The notes beneath the pieces were generated by a model. That model saw nothing but the letters and a program-made list of their open reading frames with translations. It was not told where the DNA came from and ran no database searches. A DNA stretch of 7,915 nt. Source: Clostridia bacterium. Its GTDB lineage: Bacteria; Bacillota; Clostridia; Christensenellales; Borkfalkiaceae. The translations under genes were made by a program, and so were the position numbers. Location of the stretch: positions 1 through 7,915 of the forward strand of contig JAJPXK010000127.1 in NCBI GenBank assembly GCA_021205485.1, read 5' to 3'. Shown here piece by piece: positions 1 through 5,603 of the stretch (its first letter is position 1; each line of letters opens with the position of its first letter).

Positions 1-7
1 TAATAAT

Positions 8-1000
8 ATGACTAACCTTGTATCTAAAAGCCTTGCGCCGATGTGTATTTATGAAATTTTGCTTAAATACAGTGACTGCGATCATCCGCTTACGCAGGGC
101 GATATAATAAAACATCTTGCCGAAGATTACAGCATAACAATGGAGCGCAAGGCTGTAAGTCGCCATATTGACAGCCTGAAGGAAGCGGACTTTGAAATTC
201 TGTCCGCGGACGGCGGCGATAGTAACAGTAACGTTTACTTAATAGGCGAGTTTGACGACTCCGAACTTCACCTTCTCATAGACGGCGTTTTATCAAGCAG
301 ATATATCTCGGCTAAACACTCAAAGGAGCTGATTAAAAAACTTTGTAACCTGACCAACAAACATTTTAGTTCGCACGTTAAAAACGTCTACTCGGTAGAC
401 CAGTGGAGCAAGACGGAGAACAAACAGCTTTTTAACAATATCGCTGTCGTGGATGAAGCCATTGAAAATAATAAAATGGTTACGTTTACCTATAATCGCT
501 ACGGCACGGATAAAAAATTGCATAAATCTGTCGAGCATACGGCAAGTCCGTATCAGTTTATTTTGCATAACCAACGCTATTATTTAATGGCTTGCAACGA
601 AAAATGGGGCAATATCGGCTACTATCGCGTTGACCGAATTACCGATATACGTATAGCCGAAAACAGCACGGCGACGCCGCTGAAGTCGCTTAAAGGTTAC
701 GAAAACGGAATTAACTACCGCCAGCTTGCAACGTCTTTTCCGTATATGTATACCGATAAACCGACGGGTGTGCAATTCTACGCCGACGAGTGCATTTTGG
801 ATCAGATAGTGGACTGGTTCGGCGACAATGCCGCGATAAAAAAGGACGGCGACAGGCTGCTTGTTCATGTAACGGTAAGTTTAAACGCTATGGAATACTG
901 GGTGCTGCAATACGCCAAGTACGTTGAAGTTATCGCCCCCGCCGACTTCCGCGAAACAATAAAAGCCGATTTGCTTTCGGCAAGTGAAAAATATAAATAA
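8..1000 (+). CDS. WYL-domain transcriptional regulator (HTH + WYL)
   Basis: Probable DNA-binding regulator of the WYL family, acting in the cytoplasm. Residues about 10-65 form a winged-helix-like region (ILLKYSD..HPLTQGDIIKHL, then ERKAVSRHIDSL as a likely recognition helix). Residues about 145-215 form the WYL domain: SPYQF at 180-184, YYL at 191-193 in the place of the name-giving W-Y-L, and YYRVDRI at 205-211. Residues about 240-326 match the usual C-terminal extension (WCX) in position and length. The 330-residue length is normal for the family. WYL domains are known or proposed ligand sensors that bind nucleic acid or small molecules; no ligand can be named here. Only 7 nt precede the ATG, with no stop in frame and no visible ribosome binding site, so the true start could lie upstream of the window. 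The next gene begins 31 nt downstream and is probably cotranscribed. Confidence 0.9.
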   Translation: MTNLVSKSLAPMCIYEILLKYSDCDHPLTQGDIIKHLAEDYSITMERKAVSRHIDSLKEADFEILSADGGDSNSNVYLIGEFDDSELHLLIDGVLSSRYISAKHSKELIKKLCNLTNKHFSSHVKNVYSVDQWSKTENKQLFNNIAVVDEAIENNKMVTFTYNRYGTDKKLHKSVEHTASPYQFILHNQRYYLMACNEKWGNIGYYRVDRITDIRIAENSTATPLKSLKGYENGINYRQLATSFPYMYTDKPTGVQFYADECILDQIVDWFGDNAAIKKDGDRLLVHVTVSLNAMEYWVLQYAKYVEVIAPADFRETIKADLLSASEKYK

Positions 1001-1014
1001 GAAATATAAATAAG
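989..1014 (+). repeat. 13-bp perfect tandem duplication spanning the WYL stop codon
   Basis: The 13-mer AAATATAAATAAG occurs at 989-1001 and again immediately at 1002-1014. The first copy contains the last codons and the stop of the WYL gene, so the duplicate is noncoding spacer. It looks like a replication-slippage duplication in AT-rich DNA and has no evident function. Confidence 0.8.
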
Positions 1015-1016
1015 AT

Positions 1017-1022
1017 AAGAGG
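1017..1022 (+). promoter_or_regulatory. Ribosome binding site of the LRR gene
   Basis: AAGAGG lies 9 nt before the ATG at 1032, an acceptable Shine-Dalgarno spacing. No other in-frame ATG nearby competes, so this supports the chosen start. It follows directly on the 13-bp tandem duplication. Confidence 0.7.
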
Positions 1023-1031
1023 TAAAAATTT

Positions 1032-2468
1032 ATGGATGAGGCAAAGTTTAAAGAAGTTCTTAAAAAGGCATTGATTCAAAGCAACCAAGAATTAATTGAT
1101 AACTGTAAGTTTGACGAATTGTATGAAAAATTTAACCGTGAAGAAGCGCCTTATTTAACAGCGGTATTATTAAAATCGGGTATTAATCCTTTACCGCATA
1201 TGAGCAGTGTGGTTAATTGTATGTATCAGGGGCTTGATATACTTGATATAAACGAGATTGTCATTCCCGCAAATATCAGCCGAATAGGTCGCGACGCTTT
1301 TTGTGGTTGCGCTCAACTTGAAAATATAATAGTAGATGCAGGTAATGATGAGTATAAATCGATAGACGGTAATTTATATAGCATTGACGGAAAGACGCTG
1401 ATACAATATGCTATCGGTAAAAAAGAGAAAGAGTTTATTATTCCAGAAGGTGTGGAATATATCGGTAGGGGTGCTTTTGCTAACAGTGTCAATCTTGAAA
1501 AGATAACCATACCTGAAGGGATATATCTTGCGGATAGAGCGTTCTTTGGTTGCCATTCGCTAAAAAAGGTGATAATTGCCGACAATGCAACAGAAATTAC
1601 TATGGGCAGTTATGTCTTTTCTGAATGCTCTGCGTTGGAAGAAGTTTACGTTGGCGAAAACGTATCGTTTGATATTAATGCTTTCTCTAAATGTGTTTCT
1701 TTGAAGAAAGTAACTTTAAATAAAACAATGGCAATAGCTGGCGGGCAATTTGCAGGGTGCAGTTCTTTGCCTGAAATTGTATTGCCGGAAGGTTTAAAAT
1801 CAATTGGACAGGATGCCTTCGATGACTGCGGACAGCTTACAAAAATTGTTGTTCCTGACATCGTTGAAGAAATTTATGGCGGCGTTTTTGATTTTTGTCC
1901 TAAACTTAAGTACTATGAATATGAGGGCGGTTACTATTTAGGAAACGATGCAAATAACTTTGTCGCGCTTGTTAAGATTAAAGATGACGCCGTTAAAAAT
2001 TTTATTATTCATAAAAGGACAAAAATTATATATAGCAGTGTATTTTATGGCTGTGAAAATTTAGAGAATATAACGATTCCTGAAAGCGTAGTTTGCATTG
2101 GTATTTCAGCATTTAAAGAGTGTCAATCATTACAATTAGTCAAGTTTGTTAAAAACACAGCAATAAAAACTATTCATGATGAAGCGTTTATGGATTGCGA
2201 AAAGTTAGAAACGGTTGAACTTCCTTGCGATGGAAACGAATTGTTTGTGGGGTTGGATGCTTTTAACGGGTGTTATAATCTCGGCAGATTTTATGTAAAA
2301 AGCGAGAAATACGGGATAAGAGCCGTCCGCAAGGTATGCAATAATTTAAAGATTACTTATTGGACAATGTCAGTACTTTTATACGCGAAAAGAGACGACA
2401 AACTTCCGTTAGGAAATTATTGGTATTATGACAAAGACGACGATATAGTTGCCTGGACAAAAGATTAA
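1032..2468 (+). CDS. BspA-type leucine-rich-repeat protein, apparently cytoplasmic
   Basis: A 478-residue protein of LRR_5/BspA type. About 12 repeats with the core IP..v..IG..AF..C..L..I run from about residue 74 to 430; the AF.xC turns start at DAFCGC (88-93) and the last is AFNGC (about 410-414). Two longer inserts are visible. One lies after the first repeat (EYKSIDGNLYSIDGKTLI), a module common in this family. The other, around residue 300, contains YYLGNDANNFVALVKIKD. The N-terminal 70 residues are charged and helical, with no hydrophobic signal segment, LPXTG motif or transmembrane helix, so export is unlikely although many BspA relatives are surface proteins. Residues about 430-478 fall outside the repeats. 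The likely role is protein binding; no partner is evident. It sits 31 nt after the WYL gene and is clearly AT-richer than the flanking genes (for example 18 G/C in bases 1081-1140), which could reflect separate acquisition. Confidence 0.88.
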   Translation: MDEAKFKEVLKKALIQSNQELIDNCKFDELYEKFNREEAPYLTAVLLKSGINPLPHMSSVVNCMYQGLDILDINEIVIPANISRIGRDAFCGCAQLENIIVDAGNDEYKSIDGNLYSIDGKTLIQYAIGKKEKEFIIPEGVEYIGRGAFANSVNLEKITIPEGIYLADRAFFGCHSLKKVIIADNATEITMGSYVFSECSALEEVYVGENVSFDINAFSKCVSLKKVTLNKTMAIAGGQFAGCSSLPEIVLPEGLKSIGQDAFDDCGQLTKIVVPDIVEEIYGGVFDFCPKLKYYEYEGGYYLGNDANNFVALVKIKDDAVKNFIIHKRTKIIYSSVFYGCENLENITIPESVVCIGISAFKECQSLQLVKFVKNTAIKTIHDEAFMDCEKLETVELPCDGNELFVGLDAFNGCYNLGRFYVKSEKYGIRAVRKVCNNLKITYWTMSVLLYAKRDDKLPLGNYWYYDKDDDIVAWTKD

Positions 2469-2482
2469 ATTATAAAAAGATG

Positions 2483-2517
2483 TAATCGGCTACAGTGTTA
2501 TTTGCGGTAGCCGATTA
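2483..2517 (+). terminator. Perfect 11-bp inverted repeat after the LRR gene, likely terminator
   Basis: TAATCGGCTAC (2483-2493) pairs exactly with GTAGCCGATTA (2507-2517) across a 13-nt loop, starting 14 nt after the LRR stop codon. The + strand tail (TTATATAAAAATT) is a weak U-tract. On the - strand the hairpin is followed by ACATCTTTTT, a somewhat better one. The position right after the stop favours a terminator for the WYL-LRR unit, possibly working in both directions. Confidence 0.6.
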
Positions 2518-2789
2518 TTATATAAAAATTCTCTAAAACGCCGAACGGGTGTGTTGTTTTATCTGCCCATTATAAAGCGTTGCGACTGTATTTAATCTTA
2601 CTATGTCGTTCATATAAATTTCTTTTTGTCTGGTTTTATATGTTCAAACCGTATTTGTATGTTATCATATTTTTTATTAGCACACCTTATTTAAAAAATT
2701 TCAGATAATTACGGCGCAAAATTTCAAGCGAAATGACCTTTTTCAGTTTGAAATATTTTCGTAAATATCATTTTTGCCGTTTTTAGCGT

Positions 2790-2811
2790 GTGATTTTAGC
2801 TCTAAAATCAC
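2790..2811. promoter_or_regulatory. 22-bp dyad, candidate operator or hairpin upstream of the response regulator
   Basis: GTGATTTTAG (2790-2799) and CTAAAATCAC (2802-2811) are perfect 10-bp inverted arms around a CT centre. A following U-tract is poor (CTTTATATTC), so a terminator is less likely than a protein-binding dyad. It lies about 130 nt before the response regulator start and about 50 nt before the candidate -35 box, a position compatible with regulation of the two-component operon. The binding protein is unknown. Confidence 0.45.
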
Positions 2812-2860
2812 TTTATATTCACCGTCTAAACAAAATCTGGCGGTAAAATATACATATATA

Positions 2861-2889
2861 TTGTTAAAATAGGGATATTTTTTCATATT
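2861..2889 (+). promoter_or_regulatory. Weak candidate promoter of the two-component operon
   Basis: TTGTTA (2861-2866) and CATATT (2884-2889) are separated by 17 bp, each matching four of six bases of the sigma-70/sigma-A consensus. A start near 2896 would leave a leader of about 42 nt. The region is so AT-rich that similar matches arise by chance. Confidence 0.3.
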
Positions 2890-2924
2890 AGTAACTTGTC
2901 TCTTTAACAGAAGAAGAATATAAA

Positions 2925-2931
2925 AAGGTGG
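2925..2931 (+). promoter_or_regulatory. Ribosome binding site of the response regulator
   Basis: AAGGTGG sits 6 nt before the ATG at 2938, one mismatch from AAGGAGG. It fixes the start of the response regulator. Confidence 0.75.
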
Positions 2932-2937
2932 CTTAAT

Positions 2938-3606
2938 ATGTTCAAATTACTGCTCGCTGAAGACGATGGCGAAATAAGGCTTATGCTGCAGCGGGGGCTT
3001 ACAAAAAACGGGTATTCGGTAACGGCTGTCTCTGACGGCAAAGAGGCGCTGGACGCTATGTCTGATGACTTTTACGACCTTCTCATATCCGATATAATGA
3101 TGCCCGTAATGGACGGGTACGAGCTTGTCCGCCTTTTGCGCGACGGCGGCGATACTACGCCCGTATTGATGATAACGGCTAAAAACGAGTACGAAGATAT
3201 GCGGCTCGGCTTTTTGTCGGGCACGGACGATATGGTAAAGCCTATAAACGTAAACGAACTGCTTTTACGCATAAACGCGCTGCTCCGCCGTTCGCAGATG
3301 ATTAAAGATAAAAGCCAGACGATAGGCGGAACTACGCTTGAATTTGATACGTTTTCTGTATTTACAGGCGGCCAGCAGATTATATTGCCTCAAAAGGAGT
3401 TTTTAATATTATACAAAATGTTCTCGTCTCCGGGTAAGCTGTTCACCCGCCAACAGCTTATGGACGACGTATGGGGCTACAACACCGACAGCGACATACA
3501 TACGTTAGACGTGCATATAGGGTGGCTGAGAGATAAATTCCGCAATAATCCTGATTTTGAAATAGTGACGATGCGCGGCGTAGGCTTTAAGGTGGTGAAA
3601 AAATGA
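2938..3606 (+). CDS. OmpR-family response regulator
   Basis: A 222-residue two-domain transcription factor of the OmpR/PhoB type. The receiver domain (about 1-120) has the acidic pair D9-D10, phospho-acceptor D52 in LLISDIMMPVMDG, T80 and K101 (VKP). A linker follows, then a winged-helix DNA-binding domain (about 128-221) with LPQKEFLIL, FTRQQLMDDVWG, LDVHIGWLRDKF and the terminal RGVGFKV. It should be phosphorylated by the sensor kinase, which begins inside its stop codon (ATGA, 4-nt overlap). Oddity: the stretch after the DD pair reads GTDDMVKPI. In this family it normally reads DDY(x)VKP, so the aromatic 'switch' residue before M99 is absent and the T80-K101 distance is one residue short. 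The protein is otherwise complete. The obvious candidate target is the transporter promoter about 1.2 kb downstream. Confidence 0.93.
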   Translation: MFKLLLAEDDGEIRLMLQRGLTKNGYSVTAVSDGKEALDAMSDDFYDLLISDIMMPVMDGYELVRLLRDGGDTTPVLMITAKNEYEDMRLGFLSGTDDMVKPINVNELLLRINALLRRSQMIKDKSQTIGGTTLEFDTFSVFTGGQQIILPQKEFLILYKMFSSPGKLFTRQQLMDDVWGYNTDSDIHTLDVHIGWLRDKFRNNPDFEIVTMRGVGFKVVKK

Positions 3607-4196
3607 AGAAGCCGAAGTTGCCCGTGTGGAAGACAAAAAAGCGTCTGAGTTTCCATTTTTACTTTATATTTTTTGTAGTAGTTACCATCTGCGTGTCGGT
3701 AGGCATTGCTTTAGGTTTTTCTACCCTTTTCGGCGATTTCTTTGAAACCACTCTGAAGATTCCAAACTTTGTGCTGCTGATTATTTTAAGCCTTATAATA
3801 GGCGGCGTACTCTCTTACTTTGTAGGCAAGTTTATTCTGTACCCTATAAAAAAGATAAGGAACGCCATGAACGAGGTGTCGCAGGGCAATTTTAACGTTA
3901 CCATAAGCGAAGAAAGTCGCTTTGACGAGATCGAAGATATAAGCCATTCCTTTAATTTAATGACAAAAGAGCTGCGCTCTATCGAAGTTATCCAGACCGA
4001 CTTTATATCCAACGTGTCTCACGAATTCAAAACGCCGATTACGGCGGTAGAGGGCTATACGGCTATGCTCGCGAGCGACGATCTTTCTAAAGAGGAGCGG
4101 GCTGAATACGCGTATAAAGTTTCTTACAATTTAAAGCGGATGACCGATCTTGTAAACAATATTCTGCTTTTATCCAAGATAGATAACCAGGCATAG
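3603..4196 (+). CDS. Kinase N-terminal part: two TM helices, HAMP, HisKA
   Basis: This is the 197-residue product translated if the frameshift is real. It keeps the membrane anchor, HAMP domain and dimerization/phospho-acceptor helices (H140) but has no ATP-binding domain, so it could not autophosphorylate. It might still dimerize or act as a phosphatase-type partner, which is speculation. The start ATG overlaps the regulator stop (ATGA), a standard translational-coupling arrangement. Confidence 0.7.
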   Translation: MKKPKLPVWKTKKRLSFHFYFIFFVVVTICVSVGIALGFSTLFGDFFETTLKIPNFVLLIILSLIIGGVLSYFVGKFILYPIKKIRNAMNEVSQGNFNVTISEESRFDEIEDISHSFNLMTKELRSIEVIQTDFISNVSHEFKTPITAVEGYTAMLASDDLSKEERAEYAYKVSYNLKRMTDLVNNILLLSKIDNQA

Positions 4197-4297
4197 AGAG
4201 CAAAAAGGAAAATTTTTCTGTAGACGAGCAGATACGGCAGGAGATACTGGCAACTGAAAGCAAGTGGACGCAAAAGAATATTGATTTTGACGTTGAT

Positions 4298-4651
4298 ATG
4301 GACGAAGTAACTTACTACGGCAACGGCAGTCTTATTTGCCACATATGGAGCAATCTTTTGAGCAACGCAATTAAATTCAGCCCCGACTATGGCAAAATTA
4401 CAATAGTTTTGAAGCGGCGGGAAGGCGGCATTTATTTTTCTGTAGCCGACGAAGGAGAGGGGGTTAAAGAGGAAGAAATAAAGCACATCTTCAATAAATT
4501 TTACCAGTCGGACACATCCCGTAAGCAGGAAGGCAACGGGCTTGGCCTTGCAATCGTAAAGAAAATTACAGATACCTATGGCGGCGAAGTGTCGGTGGAA
4601 AATGCGCTGCCGCGCGGCTGTAAATTTACCGTGCGTCTTCCTGAAACTTAA
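4298..4651 (+). CDS. Kinase C-terminal fragment: HATPase domain
   Basis: An open frame of 117 residues from the first ATG, although the same frame is open back to 4187. It carries all ATP-binding boxes (N, G1, F, G2) of a histidine kinase but no histidine acceptor. No Shine-Dalgarno sequence precedes the ATG at 4298, so independent translation is doubtful. It is best read as the displaced end of the gene starting at 3603, not as a gene of its own. Confidence 0.55.
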   Translation: MDEVTYYGNGSLICHIWSNLLSNAIKFSPDYGKITIVLKRREGGIYFSVADEGEGVKEEEIKHIFNKFYQSDTSRKQEGNGLGLAIVKKITDTYGGEVSVENALPRGCKFTVRLPET

Positions 4652-4690
4652 TTAAATTCGGCATATATGTGCGCCAATATAGTAAAACAG

Positions 4691-4721
4691 ACGCTGTTCT
4701 TTAAAAGAACAGCGTTTTTTT
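4691..4721 (+). terminator. Strong intrinsic terminator after the kinase
   Basis: ACGCTGTTCTT (4691-4701) and AAGAACAGCGT (4705-4715) form a perfect 11-bp stem with a 3-nt TAA loop, followed by a run of seven T (4715-4721). This is a textbook rho-independent terminator. It separates the two-component operon from the transporter operon. Confidence 0.92.
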
Positions 4722-4765
4722 ATGTCAGTTTTTAAGTTTTGAAATAGCGTGTATATCAAATAATA

Positions 4766-4779
4766 TTAACTTTGGTTAA
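4766..4779. promoter_or_regulatory. Operator-like site 1, TTAACTTTGGTTAA
   Basis: This 14-mer differs by one base from the site at 4847-4860. It can be read as an inverted repeat (TTAAC-N4-GTTAA) or as two TTAA half-sites exactly 10 bp apart in direct orientation. The latter would suit head-to-tail binding of an OmpR-type regulator. It lies about 29 bp upstream of the -35 box. Confidence 0.6.
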
Positions 4780-4807
4780 ATTTTTCCTAAAATCGGCCGC
4801 AAATAAG

Positions 4808-4836
4808 TTGACTTGTACAAATTATACTGCTAAACT
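4808..4836 (+). promoter_or_regulatory. Promoter of the ABC transporter operon (extended -10)
   Basis: The -35 box TTGACT (4808-4813) is followed after exactly 17 bp by TAAACT (4831-4836), with TG at 4828-4829 giving an extended -10 (TGCTAAACT). Predicted transcription start is near 4843, leaving a leader of about 55 nt. Operator-like 14-mers flank it, one upstream and one just past the predicted start. The 10-bp palindrome CTGTATACAG (4835-4844) overlaps the -10 end and start point. Confidence 0.6.
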
Positions 4837-4846
4837 GTATACAGAA

Positions 4847-4860
4847 TTAACCTTGGTTAA
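4847..4860. promoter_or_regulatory. Operator-like site 2, TTAACCTTGGTTAA
   Basis: A perfect inverted repeat, TTAACC-TT-GGTTAA, extendable by one pair to 4846-4861. It is also readable as TTAA half-sites 10 bp apart. It lies at about +5 to +18 from the predicted start, a position where a bound protein would normally repress. Centre-to-centre distance to site 1 is 81 bp. Confidence 0.65.
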
Positions 4861-4885
4861 TATTTAATCAAAAAATTCAGTATGC

Positions 4886-4890
4886 AGAGG
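4886..4890 (+). promoter_or_regulatory. Ribosome binding site that decides the ATPase start
   Basis: AGAGG lies 1 nt before the ATG at 4892 but 7 nt before the ATG at 4898. Only the second has workable spacing, so translation most likely starts at 4898 and the first two codons of the longer frame are leader. Confidence 0.65.
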
Positions 4891-4897
4891 TATGAAA

Positions 4898-5596
4898 ATG
4901 TATATCGAACTGAAGGAAGGGGTAAAGAGCTACGGCTCGGGCGAAAATACGGTTTTTGCCCTTGACCATGTAAATTTCAGCCTTGAAAAAGGCAAAATTT
5001 GCGTAGTGTTAGGGCCGAGCGGCTCAGGCAAAAGCACTCTTTTGAATGTTTTAGGCGGGCTTGACAGCCTTGACGGCGGCAGTCTGGCGGTGGACGGCGT
5101 ACAGGTTAACACACTTACAAAGAAACAGCTTACAGAATACAGAAAAAACAGCGTCGGCTTTGTTTTTCAGTTTTATAACCTGATACCCGATCTTACGGTA
5201 AAGGAAAACTTACGGGTTGTCTCGGATATTTCTAAGTCGCCGATAGCCGTAAACGACGTACTTGCGGCATTGGAGATAGAAAAGTATGCCGACAGGTTCC
5301 CGCGCGAGTTATCAGGCGGGCAGCAGCAGAGGGCGGCGATAGCCAGGGCCGTAGTAAAAAACCCGTCGCTTCTTTTATGCGACGAGCTTACGGGGGCTCT
5401 GGATACCGCTTCGTCTTTAAACGTGCTTAAATATATCGAAAAGGTAAACTCTATTTACGGGGCGACAACGGTTATTATAACGCACAACGAGGCGATAGCC
5501 GATATGGCGGACGTTATAGTGAGGCTTCGCGACGGCAAAGTCGTTTCCCGTACAGAAAATTCGGCAAAAAAATCTGCCGCAGAGCTTGTGTTGTGA
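4898..5596 (+). CDS. ABC transporter ATP-binding protein (MacB/LolD type)
   Basis: Cytoplasmic ATPase that powers the permease encoded next. With the start at 4898 it has 232 residues, normal for the family. Visible elements: Walker A GPSGSGKST (39-47, K45), Q-loop VFQFYNLIPDLT (Q91), signature LSGGQQQR (138-145), Walker B LLLCDE (D162, catalytic E163), D-loop GALD and H-loop H196. The RKNSVGFVFQFYNLIP stretch is typical of the MacB/LolD/FtsE-like clade, which works with FtsX-fold permeases in mechanotransmission or efflux rather than import. Oddity: the normal DEPTGALD reads DELTGALD, with leucine (CTT, 5387-5389) for a nearly invariant proline, explicable by a single C-to-T change. The alternative start at 4892 adds MK. 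The gene ends 7 nt before the permease ATG. Confidence 0.93.
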   Translation: MYIELKEGVKSYGSGENTVFALDHVNFSLEKGKICVVLGPSGSGKSTLLNVLGGLDSLDGGSLAVDGVQVNTLTKKQLTEYRKNSVGFVFQFYNLIPDLTVKENLRVVSDISKSPIAVNDVLAALEIEKYADRFPRELSGGQQQRAAIARAVVKNPSLLLCDELTGALDTASSLNVLKYIEKVNSIYGATTVIITHNEAIADMADVIVRLRDGKVVSRTENSAKKSAAELVL

Positions 5597-5598
5597 GG
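5595..5598 (+). promoter_or_regulatory. Ribosome binding site that decides the permease start
   Basis: GAGG overlaps the ATPase stop codon and lies 5 nt before the ATG at 5604. The frame is also open from a TTG at 5586, but that start has no ribosome binding site and would add a cysteine-containing hexapeptide before the first helix. The ATG at 5604 is preferred. Confidence 0.65.
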
Positions 5599-5603
5599 CG
5601 TAT

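Larger units (their letters stand above)
2469..2937. other. 469-nt gene-free AT-rich region before the two-component genes
   Basis: No convincing open reading frame lies here on either strand. It holds the hairpin at 2483-2517 and a 22-bp dyad at 2790-2811. Two small adjacent dyads are also present, ATTTC-AAGC-GAAAT (2721-2734) and TTTCA-GTT-TGAAA (2741-2753), along with several short T tracts between 2739 and 2784. Near its end are a weak candidate promoter and a clear ribosome binding site. I see no riboswitch or tRNA fold by eye, but a structured RNA cannot be excluded without covariance-model searches. Confidence 0.6.
3603..4651 (+). pseudogene. Sensor histidine kinase interrupted by a one-base frameshift
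   Basis: Membrane sensor kinase partner of the preceding regulator. The parts in order are: TM1 (about 17-40), a very short external loop (about 14 residues), TM2 (about 56-79), HAMP (about 80-130), and HisKA with phospho-acceptor H140 in VSHEFKTPI. The HATPase domain follows in the next frame, with N box NLLSNAIKFS, G1 DEGEGV, F box FNKFYQSD and G2 GNGLGLAIV. Frame 1 ends at the TAG at 4194-4196 after LLLSKIDNQA. The downstream frame is open only from 4187 and reads GIESKKENFSVDEQIRQEIL straight into the ATPase domain. The two fit as ...IDNQ-GIESKKENF..., implying loss of one base (probably a G) near 4190. Restored length would be about 349 residues, typical for short intramembrane-sensing kinases. 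No slippery heptamer lies in the 10-nt window, so programmed frameshifting is unlikely. The cause is a real mutation or a sequencing/assembly error. Confidence 0.85.

Noticed and set aside
2739..2784. Phased T tracts as intrinsically curved DNA
   Set aside because: Tract centres are about 16, 16 and 9 bp apart, not at a regular helical period.
4187..4196. Programmed -1 ribosomal frameshift joining the two kinase parts
   Set aside because: The shift window holds AACCAGGCATAG-like sequence with no X-XXY-YYZ slippery heptamer, and no stimulatory stem-loop is obvious just downstream.
4124..4486. 120-residue open frame on the - strand across the kinase break
   Set aside because: It lies opposite clear kinase coding sequence, has no ribosome binding site or recognizable domain, and crosses the frameshift only by chance.
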